Shown here piece by piece: positions 43,109-51,208 of a DNA stretch of 64,000 bases. The DNA is taken from NCBI RefSeq assembly GCF_009932555.1, contig NZ_BLJO01000005.1, positions 339,556 to 403,555 on the forward strand, read 5' to 3'. The translations under genes and the position numbers were made by a program. Each line of letters opens with the position of its first letter. Within the stretch, counting starts at the first letter, position 1. Source of the stretch: Steroidobacter agaridevorans. Lineage in GTDB: Bacteria; Pseudomonadota; Gammaproteobacteria; Steroidobacterales; Steroidobacteraceae. The notes under the pieces were generated by a model. That model did not search any database. It had not been told where the DNA came from and saw only the letters and a list, made by a program, of their open reading frames with translations.

Positions 43109-43450
43109 TCAAGTCGACGGCAACAACCGGCGCCAGAACTGACGCAACGTCCCCGTCGACGAGGAGCGAACGGCCGGCGCGGGACGACCCACGAACGCCT
43201 GTTTGCGAGCGCTGTACGCCGCCTGGTTGCCCGTCTCACCGTAGATCGCGCGACCCTCGTACCGCTGCTGCTCCACCAGCTGCAAACTCGCGTTCTCCAG
43301 GCGAGCGAGCTGCTCGTCGCTCACGTGACGCTCGAACACGCCGGTGGCCGTCTGCCATTCCCACACCGTGCGGTTTTCATCGAACACCGCGCGACCGGAC
43401 TTCCGCTCCGATCCCGGCGCCGACACCGGTTTCTCTGCCGACTGACTCAT
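43109..43450 (-). CDS. Conserved-type hypothetical protein
   Basis: A 113-residue cytoplasmic protein without signal or membrane segment. The central part SGRAVFDENRTVWEWQTATGVFERHVS is the type of segment seen in proteobacterial hypothetical proteins, but I know no function. The C-terminus is basic (FWRRLLPST). It begins with ATG at 43450 and converges on the DUF1579-like gene. Confidence 0.62.
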   Translation of the reverse strand: MSQSAEKPVSAPGSERKSGRAVFDENRTVWEWQTATGVFERHVSDEQLARLENASLQLVEQQRYEGRAIYGETGNQAAYSARKQAFVGRPAPAVRSSSTGTLRQFWRRLLPST

Positions 43451-43555
43451 GACTCTCCCACTTCTTCTTGTCCGGCGGTCCCGCGAGCACGTCGTGCCCG
43501 TTGCTGATCGGGTAACTCACCAGTAGAAGGAGTTATCGTTGCGTAAGGGAAAATC

Positions 43556-43696
43556 GTGGATGAGATCAACCCTGAATGCACCCCTAAGGTCGACTATCAA
43601 GCGAGCCTTACTGCGGATCCTCCCCAGTCTCACGGCGGCCCCTTGCCGCCTCGCGGCAATCCATTGCCGCATTGTTCAGTCAACGTTTCTCTGTAG
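43556..43696 (+). CDS. Candidate small ORF (46 residues)
   Basis: A GTG at 43556 is preceded by AAGGG with six-base spacing and opens a 46-residue frame ending at a TAG, rich in Pro, Gly and Asn, with two Cys and no signal peptide. It overlaps the 3' end of the AraC-type gene by 21 bases on the other strand. A TTG-initiated frame at 43539 (AAGGAG upstream) competes for the same DNA. Nothing else fills 43451-43675. Coding status is uncertain. Confidence 0.22.
   Translation: MDEINPECTPKVDYQASLTADPPQSHGGPLPPRGNPLPHCSVNVSL
43643..43659. terminator. Short hairpin after the AraC-type gene
   Basis: TTGCCGC, CTC, GCGGCAA forms a perfect 7-bp stem, with a further TTGCCGC at 43664-43670. It lies 17-33 bases beyond the minus-strand stop at 43676. 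There is no T-tract, so a terminator role is only possible. Confidence 0.3.
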
Positions 43697-44107
43697 GCGC
43701 GAGAACTCGCGAGGTGTAAGTCCAGTCATTCGTCGGAACGTGCGCGTCAAGTGGCTCTGATCGCAAAAGCCCAGTGACGCTGCGATCTCGCACACCGGCC
43801 GATCGTCCTGTAACAGCATTTGTTTGGCGCGCTCGATGCGCGACTTGAGCAGGTAAGCCATCGGGCTCTCACCCATGCTGACGCGAAACAAGCGTGCAAA
43901 GTGAAAGCGACTGACTCCGGCCTGGCGCGCCAGATCGTCCAACGTGAAGCGCTCCCCCAGATTCTCGGCGATGTAGCTGCAGGCTCGATTGAGCGCCCGG
44001 CGACTGAGTCCTCGTGGCGTCCTGGCGACGCGATGGCCGGCCAGGCTGGCGAGATCGCTCCACGCGCGCGGCGGCAGAGTGTCATGCGTCTGTAGTTGCG
44101 TAGTCAT
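43676..44107 (-). CDS. Short AraC-family transcriptional regulator
   Basis: A 143-residue regulator that is almost only the AraC DNA-binding unit. Two helix-turn-helix motifs are at about residues 52-75 (FTLDDLARQAGVSRFHFARLF) and 102-125 (VCEIAASLGFCDQSHLTRTF), followed by the signature TGLTPREFSR. The N-terminal 35 residues are too short for a ligand domain, so activity may depend on expression level, as in SoxS/MarA-type proteins. It diverges from the NarL-type gene across 161 bases. Confidence 0.9.
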   Translation of the reverse strand: MTTQLQTHDTLPPRAWSDLASLAGHRVARTPRGLSRRALNRACSYIAENLGERFTLDDLARQAGVSRFHFARLFRVSMGESPMAYLLKSRIERAKQMLLQDDRPVCEIAASLGFCDQSHLTRTFRRMTGLTPREFSRLQRNVD

Positions 44108-44268
44108 GGATCCTCGCGAGGACAGCGGATGACATCGATAGTCGTTCAGGGCCGCGTCGGCGAACACCCCAGAAGGAGCGGACGGGACATCACCCGATTG
44201 GGGAAGTGACTGCTACGCCCCGCCCGCCACCACGCCAGTGAATACCGCCCTGCTATGATCGGCGCGAG

Positions 44269-44901
44269 ATGAGCGACACCGCCCCACCGATCCGGATCCT
44301 GACCGTCGACGATCACCCCATGCTGCGCGAAGGAGTCGCGTCGGTGATCGAAGCCCAGCCCGACATGGTGCTGATTGGCGAAGCCGCCAACGGCCGCGAG
44401 GCGATCGAGAGCTTTCGCCAGCATCGTCCCGACGTGACGCTGATGGATTTGCAGATGCCGGACATGAACGGCATCGACGCGATCAACGCCATCCGCGGCG
44501 AATTTCCCGATGCCCGCATCGTCGTGCTCACCACCTATAAAGGCGATGTGCAGGCCTTGCGGGCGTTGAAAGCCGGCGCGATGGGTTATCTGCTCAAGAG
44601 CATGCTACGCAAAGAGCTGCTGGAGACCATTCGCGCGGTGCATGCCGGCCGCCGCCGCGTGCCGCCGGAGATCGCAACGGAGATCGCCGAGCATGCCGCC
44701 GATGACGCGCTCACCGAGCGTGAAATCGTCGTGCTCAAGCGCGTAGCGGTCGGCAGCGCGAACAAACAAATTGCCGCGACGCTGGGCATCTCCGAAGAAA
44801 CCGTCAAGGCGCACATGAAGAGCATCATGGCCAAGCTGTCGGCCAACGATCGCACTCACGCGGTGACGATTGCCCTGAATCGGGGCATCATCGAGATGTG
44901 A
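44269..44901 (+). CDS. NarL/FixJ-type response regulator
   Basis: A 210-residue two-domain regulator: receiver (about 8-122; VDDHP, phosphoacceptor Asp in DVTLMDLQMPDMNG, Thr in VVLTTYKG, Lys in YLLKSM) and LuxR-type helix-turn-helix (about 145-205; LTEREIVVLKRVAVGSANKQ, LGISEETVKAHMKSIMAKL). No sensor kinase gene is adjacent, so the partner is unknown. Its last 14 bases overlap the end of the convergent LysR-type gene. Confidence 0.93.
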   Translation: MSDTAPPIRILTVDDHPMLREGVASVIEAQPDMVLIGEAANGREAIESFRQHRPDVTLMDLQMPDMNGIDAINAIRGEFPDARIVVLTTYKGDVQALRALKAGAMGYLLKSMLRKELLETIRAVHAGRRRVPPEIATEIAEHAADDALTEREIVVLKRVAVGSANKQIAATLGISEETVKAHMKSIMAKLSANDRTHAVTIALNRGIIEM

Positions 44902-45868
44902 CGTCTCGCAGCTCCCGGCCGGCGGCCAGGCAGGCGCTCTTCACTTCTTCCTTGATGATCTCCGCCAGACGCAACGCGCCCGGCCCCGCGCCGTCGCGAT
45001 CAGCAAACGCCAGGTACAAGGACTGCATGCGATGGGTCATGTCGCGCATCGGCAGCAGCTTCAGCTCGCCCTTCTGTAGCTCGGTGCGAATCTTGTCTTC
45101 AGGCAGCCACGAGAATCCGTAACCGCGCGACACCGCGCCAATGGACGTGGCCATGTTGCTCACCGTCCAGCGACGCGCCACATCGAGCGTCAACGCTTTC
45201 TTATCGCGCTTGGCGCTGGAGTCGCGCACGATGATGTGACGATGCTTGCGCAGGTCGCGATATTCCACCGGCCGGCCGAGCTTGTGCAGCTCGTGATCCG
45301 GATGGGCGACGGCACTGGCACGCACCATCATCAAGTGCTCCGCCGGCACCCCGGGCGGCACGATGCCGGTGATCGCCAGATCCGCCTGGCCGGTGCGCAA
45401 CGCTTCGGGCGTGCCGTCGAGCACGGTTTCGAACCATTCGATGCGAGTCTGCGGACTCTCTCTGCCGAACCGGTCCAGGCATTGAAACATCAGCCAGGTT
45501 GGAAACAGAATCTCCACCGCAATAGAGATTTCTGCCTCCCAGCCTGCCGAGGCCCGACTGGCGGCGCGCTCGATGGCGTCGGCCTCTTCGAGCAGCAGAC
45601 GCCCACGTCGATACAACATCTCGCCAACCGGCGTGAGCTTCGCCTTGCGGCCCTGGATCTCGAAAGCTTTCACCTGCAACGTCGATTCGAGCTTCTGGAC
45701 GGCGTAGGTCACGGACGACTGGCTCTTATGCAACGCCTCCGCCGCGCGGGCGTAGCCGCCGGCCTCGACGACCGCTATCAGGCAGCGCCACTGCTCCATG
45801 CTGATGTGGGGTAACCGCATGGTTTGCAACGGCTTTTTGGCCGTCTCCGCAGGTGCTTTGGTAACCAT
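44888..45868 (-). CDS. LysR-family transcriptional regulator
   Basis: A 326-residue regulator with an N-terminal winged helix (about 25-85; FIAVVEAGGYARAAEALHKS-like segment, SQSSVTYAVQKLE) and a periplasmic-binding-protein-like effector domain (about 110-300). It is divergent from the azoreductase gene with 104 bases between starts, the usual layout for a LysR regulator and its target. It probably responds to an electrophile or quinone-like compound; that is inference from the neighbour. Confidence 0.92.
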   Translation of the reverse strand: MVTKAPAETAKKPLQTMRLPHISMEQWRCLIAVVEAGGYARAAEALHKSQSSVTYAVQKLESTLQVKAFEIQGRKAKLTPVGEMLYRRGRLLLEEADAIERAASRASAGWEAEISIAVEILFPTWLMFQCLDRFGRESPQTRIEWFETVLDGTPEALRTGQADLAITGIVPPGVPAEHLMMVRASAVAHPDHELHKLGRPVEYRDLRKHRHIIVRDSSAKRDKKALTLDVARRWTVSNMATSIGAVSRGYGFSWLPEDKIRTELQKGELKLLPMRDMTHRMQSLYLAFADRDGAGPGALRLAEIIKEEVKSACLAAGRELRDVTSR

Positions 45869-45972
45869 CTATCGAGCCATTCGATGAATAACCTCGAAAT
45901 CTTCGGCTTTTTTATCGACTCACTCAATACTTAAATAGTGACCACTGAAAACAAAGCCGATTCGGAGGTCAC
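45869..45972. promoter_or_regulatory. LysR/azoR divergent promoter region
   Basis: An AT-richer 104-bp intergenic segment. It contains TCGA-N9-TCGA (45881-45897) and a -10-like TTAAAT near 45930 for the azoreductase direction, with GGAGG shortly before the ATG at 45973. A LysR binding site (T-N11-A type) is expected here, but I cannot fix its exact position. Confidence 0.4.
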
Positions 45973-46581
45973 ATGAGCACTTTGCTACAGATCAATGCCA
46001 GCCTGGCCGGCGCCAACGGTCAGTCGTCCCATCTGGCCCAGCGCTTCGTCGCCGACTGGCAGGCCAAGCATCCCGAAGGCCGCGTCGTTACGCGCGACCT
46101 CGCCAGCGATCCGGTGCCGCACCTGACGGCCGACCGCTTCCAGGCGTTCCTGTCGCAGCCCGACGCCCGCACCGATGAACAGCGCGCGCACGCTGAGTAT
46201 TCGGATGCGCTGATCGAGGAGATCAAGAACGCCGACACCATCGTGTTCGCCGTGCCGATGTACAACTTCAGCGTCCCCTCGACGCTGCGTGCGTACTTCG
46301 ATCACATCGCTCGCGCTGGCGTGACGTTCCGCTACACCGCCAACGGTCCGGAGGGATTGTTGAAGGGCAAGAAGGCGTATGTGTTCATCACTCGCGGCGG
46401 CTTCTATGCCGACGCGACCGACACGCAGACGCCGTACCTGAAGCAGTTCCTGGGCTTCATCGGCATCACCGATGTGAACTTCGTGTTCGCCGAGGGTCTG
46501 GGCATGGGCGAGGAGTCGCGCGAAAAGAGCCTGGCTCAGGCGCACAACGCGATTGGAGAGTTGCTCCCTCGCGCAGCGTAA
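45973..46581 (+). CDS. azoR: FMN-dependent NADH-azoreductase
   Basis: A 202-residue flavodoxin-like oxidoreductase of the AzoR/AcpD family. The FMN phosphate loop is NASLAGANGQSSHLA near the N-terminus, followed by FAVPMYNFSVPSTLRAYFDHI and TRGGFY, all characteristic. It reduces quinones and azo compounds with NADH, forming a dimer in the cytosol. A GGAGG lies just upstream of the ATG. Regulation by the divergent LysR protein is likely. Confidence 0.93.
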   Translation: MSTLLQINASLAGANGQSSHLAQRFVADWQAKHPEGRVVTRDLASDPVPHLTADRFQAFLSQPDARTDEQRAHAEYSDALIEEIKNADTIVFAVPMYNFSVPSTLRAYFDHIARAGVTFRYTANGPEGLLKGKKAYVFITRGGFYADATDTQTPYLKQFLGFIGITDVNFVFAEGLGMGEESREKSLAQAHNAIGELLPRAA

Positions 46582-46610
46582 CCGCCCCGCTAACGGACAT
46601 CTTGACAGCC

Positions 46611-46632
46611 GCACGTTCGTCCACGAACGTGC
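46611..46632. promoter_or_regulatory. Perfect 10-bp inverted repeat before the response regulator gene
   Basis: GCACGTTCGT, spacer CC, ACGAACGTGC, ending five bases before the ATG at 46638. A consensus -35 TTGACA lies just upstream (46602-46607), so the palindrome occupies the -10 and start region. It may be an operator for autoregulation. It also follows the azoreductase stop by 30 bases, so a terminator role is the alternative. Confidence 0.5.
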
Positions 46633-46637
46633 GGCGC

Positions 46638-47303
46638 ATGCGCGTCCTGCTGGTTGAAGATGACAACATGATCGGTCAGAGCCTGAGGCAGGCACTGGCC
46701 GAGAATGGGCTGACCGTCGATTGGGTGAAAGACGGCGTGCTGGCGCAAGATGCGCTGGCACAGGGCGGCTATGCCGCCGTGTTGCTGGACCTCGGATTAC
46801 CGCGCCGCTCGGGGCTCGAAGTCCTGCGGCGAGCCCGACAGGACGGTGACCGCACACCCATGCTCGTGCTGACGGCGCGGGACGGCGTCGATGATCGCGT
46901 CGAAGGTCTCGATGTCGGCGCGGATGATTATCTCGTGAAGCCCTTCGAGATGCGCGAACTGCTCGCTCGCATGCGGGCCATCGTTCGCCGCGTCGGCGGC
47001 CACGCACAATCCACCATCGGCACGGCGCAAACCCAGCTGGATCTTTCCAGCCGCGAATTGACTCACGCCGGCGCTTCGATCCTGCTTTCCGCGAAGGAAT
47101 TTCGTCTCATGCACGCGCTGCTCGAACGGCCCGGCGCGATCCTGTCTCGCACTCAACTCGAAGAACGGCTGTATGGCTGGGGCGAAGAAGTCAGCAGCAA
47201 TGCCGTCGAAGTGCTCATACACGGCGTACGACGCAAACTCGGCGCGGACGTGATCCGCAACGTCCGCGGGCTCGGCTGGCGCGTCAGCAAGGATGCGTCA
47301 TGA
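46638..47303 (+). CDS. OmpR/PhoB-type response regulator (QseB/PmrA-like)
   Basis: A 221-residue regulator: receiver (1-115; VEDDNMIG, Asp51 in AVLLDLGLPRRSG, Thr in VLTARDG, Lys in DYLVKPFEMREL) and winged helix (about 128-220; LLSAKEFRLMHALLERPGAI, VLIHGVRRKLG, IRNVRGLGWRV). The ATG at 46638 has no Shine-Dalgarno and could begin a leaderless mRNA from the TTGACA upstream. It overlaps the kinase gene by four bases. Confidence 0.93.
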   Translation: MRVLLVEDDNMIGQSLRQALAENGLTVDWVKDGVLAQDALAQGGYAAVLLDLGLPRRSGLEVLRRARQDGDRTPMLVLTARDGVDDRVEGLDVGADDYLVKPFEMRELLARMRAIVRRVGGHAQSTIGTAQTQLDLSSRELTHAGASILLSAKEFRLMHALLERPGAILSRTQLEERLYGWGEEVSSNAVEVLIHGVRRKLGADVIRNVRGLGWRVSKDAS

Positions 47304-48715
47304 GAAAGGATTCGCTCCGCAAACAACTGATGACCTGGCTGCTGCCGCTGTATGTGGTGGCGGCAATCGTCGCGGCGACTGTGACGTACTACGTGTACGG
47401 CAACATGGTCAGCGTCTTCATGGACAACCAGTTGCGCTTGTTCGCCGATTCGCACGCCGGCGCCTCCGGCTCCGCGCCGACTTTGCGTCCGCTCACTCGT
47501 CACAACGTGGTCGAGAAGGGCGACATGTTCGTGCAGGTCTGGGATCGCCGCCATCGGCTGGTCGCAACGTCGTGGCCCGAGCTGGATTTGCAGCGCCAAC
47601 CTGCCCAAGGCTTTCACGATGTCACCATCGGCGACTCCCGCTGGCGCGTTTACACCTTGCAGTCGCCGGATCGCACCGTACAGAGCGCGCAGAGTTTGCG
47701 GTTCCGCCGTCACCTGGTGAAGTCACAGGCTTTCCAGGTCGCTCTGCCCGTGCTGCTGATGATTCCGATCTCGGCCTGTTTCCTGTGGTTCGGCATGCGC
47801 CCGGCCGTTCGCCGGCTGGAACTGATTTCCCGGGCAGCGGCGCAACAGGACGAGCATCGTTTGACCGAGCTGCCCGCCGAGCATGCGCCTTGTGAGATTC
47901 GGCCGCTCGTGCTGGCCGTGAATACGTTGCTGGCACGTTTGCGGAATGCTTTCAGCGCACAGCGACGGTTCGTGCAGGATGCGGCACACGAGCTGCGCAC
48001 GCCGATCACGGCGATGAGTTTGCAGCTGGAGAATCTGAAATCCCGGATGCCGGACTCGGCCTCGACGGAGCAACTGAAGCAGCTCGAAGCCGGCTTGGCG
48101 CGCACCAAACGCCTGGTCGAGCAGTTGCTTCGCCTCGCACGCCAGGAATCGCCGCGACCGGCCGATCCGCCGATTGCGATTCAGTTGGATGGGCTGCTGA
48201 AGTCGACCATCGCGGACTTCATGGTGCTCGCCGACAAGCGCAATATCGATCTGGGCTATGCGGCCGATATCGATGCGACCGTGCATGCGAACGAGGACGA
48301 GCTGCGCAGCCTGATCCATAACTTGCTGGACAATGCCTTGCGCTACACACCGCCCGGCGGGATTGTCGATGTGACGTTGCACCGGGACACAGGCGTCGTG
48401 ACCATCGAGATCGCCGACAACGGCACCGGCATCCCAACGGAGCTGCTGCCGCGCGTGTTCGACCGCTTCTTCCGCATCGAAGGCGCGGAGACCGAAGGCA
48501 GCGGACTCGGCCTTGCCATCGCCAAGAATGCGGCGGATCGGAATCGCATTGGCTTGGAGCTGATCAATCGCGTCGATGGCTCGGGATTGATTGCCCGGAT
48601 GCGTTTCGAAACAGCGACGATCACACCGCCGCCTGTCGCCAAACCGTTAGTTACGGATTCGGAAGAAACAACGTCCGCACCGGAGCTCGCTGCCGAAACT
48701 CAGCCGCCGGCCTGA
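47300..48715 (+). CDS. Two-component sensor histidine kinase (QseC/PmrB-like)
   Basis: A 471-residue inner-membrane kinase: helix 1 at about residues 10-33, a periplasmic sensor (about 35-150), helix 2 (ALPVLLMIPISACFLWFG), a HAMP-like linker and a kinase core. The core shows H-box FVQDAAHELRTPITAMSLQL, N-box LIHNLLDNALRYTPP and G-boxes DNGTGIP and GSGLGLAIAKN. The last 35 residues form a Pro/Thr/Glu-rich tail. It is co-translated with the regulator gene (ATGA overlap). Confidence 0.93.
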   Translation: MRKDSLRKQLMTWLLPLYVVAAIVAATVTYYVYGNMVSVFMDNQLRLFADSHAGASGSAPTLRPLTRHNVVEKGDMFVQVWDRRHRLVATSWPELDLQRQPAQGFHDVTIGDSRWRVYTLQSPDRTVQSAQSLRFRRHLVKSQAFQVALPVLLMIPISACFLWFGMRPAVRRLELISRAAAQQDEHRLTELPAEHAPCEIRPLVLAVNTLLARLRNAFSAQRRFVQDAAHELRTPITAMSLQLENLKSRMPDSASTEQLKQLEAGLARTKRLVEQLLRLARQESPRPADPPIAIQLDGLLKSTIADFMVLADKRNIDLGYAADIDATVHANEDELRSLIHNLLDNALRYTPPGGIVDVTLHRDTGVVTIEIADNGTGIPTELLPRVFDRFFRIEGAETEGSGLGLAIAKNAADRNRIGLELINRVDGSGLIARMRFETATITPPPVAKPLVTDSEETTSAPELAAETQPPA

Positions 48716-48722
48716 CGCGAGC

Positions 48723-48744
48723 GCGCTAAGTCTGCGCTAAGTCT
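48723..48744 (+). promoter_or_regulatory. Tandem 11-bp direct repeat upstream of the MipA/OmpV gene
   Basis: GCGCTAAGTCT is repeated exactly twice back to back (48723-48733 and 48734-48744), 38 bases before the ATG at 48782. Direct repeats with an 11-bp period (CTAAG-N6-CTAAG) are the usual binding architecture of OmpR/PmrA-class regulators. The site is therefore a good candidate target of the response regulator encoded two genes upstream. Confidence 0.6.
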
Positions 48745-48781
48745 CCTTCCCTATGCTGGTCTCGCCTATCGGGAGACCGCC

Positions 48782-49564
48782 ATGCACTTGCCTCGCCTCG
48801 CGCTGCTGATATTCAGCGGCGTCGGCCTTTGTTACGCCGGAACTCTGCTTGCTCAAAATCACGACGACGCACACGACGAGTCGTGGCAAGTCAGCGCCGG
48901 CGCTGGCGTGATCGCACGGCCGGACTTTCCGGGCAGCGACTCGGTCGAAGTGCTGCCGCTGCCGGCACTCAATGTCACCTATGGCGACCGCTGGTTCCTG
49001 AATGCAGACGGGTTAGGTGCGTATCTTGTCCAGCGCGACCACAGTTCGTTGACCTTGTCGCTCGCACCGGATGTCACGCAGCGCGATGAATCCGACTCCT
49101 CTCACCTGCGCGGCCTCGGCGACGTGGACCGCACGGCTGTCGCGCGACTCAAGGGCGCGTACAACATCGGCCCGGTAACGGCGACTGCAGCCGTGTCGAC
49201 TGACATTGCCGATCAAGGCCACGGCACGGTCGCCGAAGTGACATTGCAGAGCCGCTCGGATATCACGCAACGATTCTCACTGAGTTACGGAATCGCGGCC
49301 CGCTGGATCGACGACGAATACGCGCGAAGCTTTTTCGCCGTCGACCCGCAACAAAGCCAACGATCGGGGTTATCCCTCTATGAGGCGCAGAACGGCATCG
49401 GCGACGCGCGGCTGTTCGTCAACGCCGTCTACGCACTCAGCCCGCGCTGGATCGTCGCCGCCGGCGCATCGGCGGCGCAGCTACAAGGCGACGCGCAAGA
49501 CAGCCCGATTGTCGAAGACGATTCGTACTTTCAGTTCGATGCGGCCGTGATGTATCGATTTTGA
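48782..49564 (+). CDS. MipA/OmpV-family outer-membrane protein
   Basis: A 260-residue predicted barrel with a signal peptide (to about residue 25, AGTLLAQ). Near the mature N-terminus is VSAGAGVIARPDFPGSDSVE, a segment type diagnostic of MipA/OmpV proteins. The protein ends in MYRF with the aromatic C-terminus of outer-membrane barrels. MipA links to murein synthesis enzymes in E. coli, and OmpV relatives are often envelope-stress regulated. It is directly downstream of the two-component genes, with a GGGAG before the ATG. Confidence 0.88.
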   Translation: MHLPRLALLIFSGVGLCYAGTLLAQNHDDAHDESWQVSAGAGVIARPDFPGSDSVEVLPLPALNVTYGDRWFLNADGLGAYLVQRDHSSLTLSLAPDVTQRDESDSSHLRGLGDVDRTAVARLKGAYNIGPVTATAAVSTDIADQGHGTVAEVTLQSRSDITQRFSLSYGIAARWIDDEYARSFFAVDPQQSQRSGLSLYEAQNGIGDARLFVNAVYALSPRWIVAAGASAAQLQGDAQDSPIVEDDSYFQFDAAVMYRF

Positions 49565-49577
49565 TCCGGAGGCTCGA

Positions 49578-50183
49578 GTGATCAAACTTGCCCCGGCGAG
49601 CCTTGCCAGCGTAGCGCTGCTGCTGATCAGTACTGCGACGCCGGCTGCACCCGACTACATTCCCGCAGTCTGGCGTCAGCAATCACTCGAGTTCGCGTAT
49701 CAAGGCACGGCGACCGCCTATTCGTGCAATACGCTGCAGCGACGACTCGAAGCCATCCTCCGCAGCGTCGGCGCTCGCGATGGGATCTCCATCGTCATGC
49801 AACGATGCACGGATCAAGCGGACGCGTACATGCAGATCAAGTTGGAGTCGCCGGTGGAAGCGACGGAAGCGAACATCGCCGCCGTGACTCAGCACACCCG
49901 CACGGACGAGTTGGTCGCCAAGGTTCGGCATGAGGCGTTGGCGACACCAGAGAACATTGAGCGATTTCCTGCCGAATGGAAAACCGTTTCCATGGCGAGA
50001 GATACAACGCTCAAGCTCGACGCGGGAGATTGTGAGCTGGTGAAACAGCTCCGACGCGATGTGTTTCCGCGCATGTCGATACGTGTGGTGCACGACAACT
50101 TGCGTTGCTCGGTGGCGTTCGGCAACTTAGGTCAGCCACAGCTCTCCGTAGCTGCATTAGTGCCCTCGCCACTCGCGCCCTGA
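49578..50183 (+). CDS. Secreted protein of unknown function
   Basis: A 201-residue protein with a signal peptide (SLASVALLLISTATPAAP) and a mature domain holding four Cys (YSCNTLQ, MQRCTDQ, GDCELVK, LRCSVAF). I do not recognise the family. A GTG at 49578 has GGAGG five bases upstream and lies 13 bases after the MipA/OmpV stop, so the two are probably one transcript controlled by the same two-component system. Confidence 0.75.
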   Translation: MIKLAPASLASVALLLISTATPAAPDYIPAVWRQQSLEFAYQGTATAYSCNTLQRRLEAILRSVGARDGISIVMQRCTDQADAYMQIKLESPVEATEANIAAVTQHTRTDELVAKVRHEALATPENIERFPAEWKTVSMARDTTLKLDAGDCELVKQLRRDVFPRMSIRVVHDNLRCSVAFGNLGQPQLSVAALVPSPLAP

Positions 50184-50290
50184 ATCGGAAGGCTTCGGCT
50201 CATTCGCATTATTTGCGCGAAGCAAATATATCGTTGGAGTGGAACAAATGGTTTGGTCGACGGTTCCGTCGGCACGCCAAGGAGATTCTC

Positions 50291-51208
50291 GTGCCACTGA
50301 CGAAACATTTGCAGAATCGTCACTACGCGGTCCTCGAAGCGCCATCTACGCTGGGACTGCGTTCGGAGGGGGTCGATCGGCTCCCCGAAGTCCTGCTCGA
50401 GCAGGGCTTGGCTGAGCGGCTATCGGCACGCCACGCCGGCTGCATCAAGCCAGACTCGCGGAGCTCACAGCGCGATCTGGAGACGAATGTACTGAACGGA
50501 AAGGACATCGCGAGCTACTCGTACAAGCTGGCGGATGCCATGGGCGCGCTGCTCGATGCCGGCGACTTCCCTGTTGTGCTCGGCGGCGATTGCTCCATCG
50601 TGCTCGGTTCCGCGTTGGCTCTGAAGCGACGGGGCCGCTATGGCCTGCTGTTCGTCGACGGACAGGCCGACTTCTTTCAACCCGAAGCGGAGCCGTATGG
50701 CGAGGCCGCGTCGATGGATCTCGCCCTGGTCACGGGCCATGGTCCGACTTTGCTCACGCACTTCGACGGTGACTCACCGCTCATCAGACCCATGGATGCG
50801 GTGGCGTTCGGCTATCGCGACCACGAGGATCAGGCCCAGTTCGGCAGCCAGCCGCTGCCGAGTGAGCTGCGCGCATTCGATCTTCCTGCCATTCAACGCC
50901 TCGGTGTGGGCCGCGCCGCCGAAGAGGCCGTTCGGCATCTGAGCCGCGGCGATCTCGACGGATTCTGGATCCATGTCGATGCCGATTGTCTCGACGATGC
51001 CGTCATGCCCGCAGTGGACTTCCGTCTGGCCGGTGGCTTGTCCCCCGACCATCTCGAAACTGTCCTGAAGACGGCCCTCGATAGCGGCAAGGCTGTCGGA
51101 ATCGAGGTCACCATCTACAACCCCGCTCTGGATCCCGATGGGCGCGCAGGAAAGCTGTTGACGGACTTGCTCGTGAGCGCGTTGTCGGGCGATACGGCTA
51201 GGGCCTGA
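50291..51208 (+). CDS. Arginase/agmatinase-fold protein with altered metal ligands
   Basis: A 305-residue ureohydrolase-superfamily protein. The expected metal motifs are present but changed: GGDCSIVLGS has Cys where arginases have His, VDGQADFF has Gln for the His of DAHxD, while HVDADCLDD and GIEVTIYNP keep the Asp/Asp and Glu. A full dinuclear manganese site is therefore doubtful, and activity may differ from arginase. The GTG at 50291 has AAGGAG at good spacing; the frame stays open further upstream without conserved character. It abuts the pirin gene end to end. Confidence 0.8.
   Translation: MPLTKHLQNRHYAVLEAPSTLGLRSEGVDRLPEVLLEQGLAERLSARHAGCIKPDSRSSQRDLETNVLNGKDIASYSYKLADAMGALLDAGDFPVVLGGDCSIVLGSALALKRRGRYGLLFVDGQADFFQPEAEPYGEAASMDLALVTGHGPTLLTHFDGDSPLIRPMDAVAFGYRDHEDQAQFGSQPLPSELRAFDLPAIQRLGVGRAAEEAVRHLSRGDLDGFWIHVDADCLDDAVMPAVDFRLAGGLSPDHLETVLKTALDSGKAVGIEVTIYNPALDPDGRAGKLLTDLLVSALSGDTARA

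Noticed and set aside
50105-50290. Upstream extension of the arginase-like frame into the secreted-protein gene
   Set aside because: The added residues are not conserved in character. A GTG at 50291 with AAGGAG explains the start.
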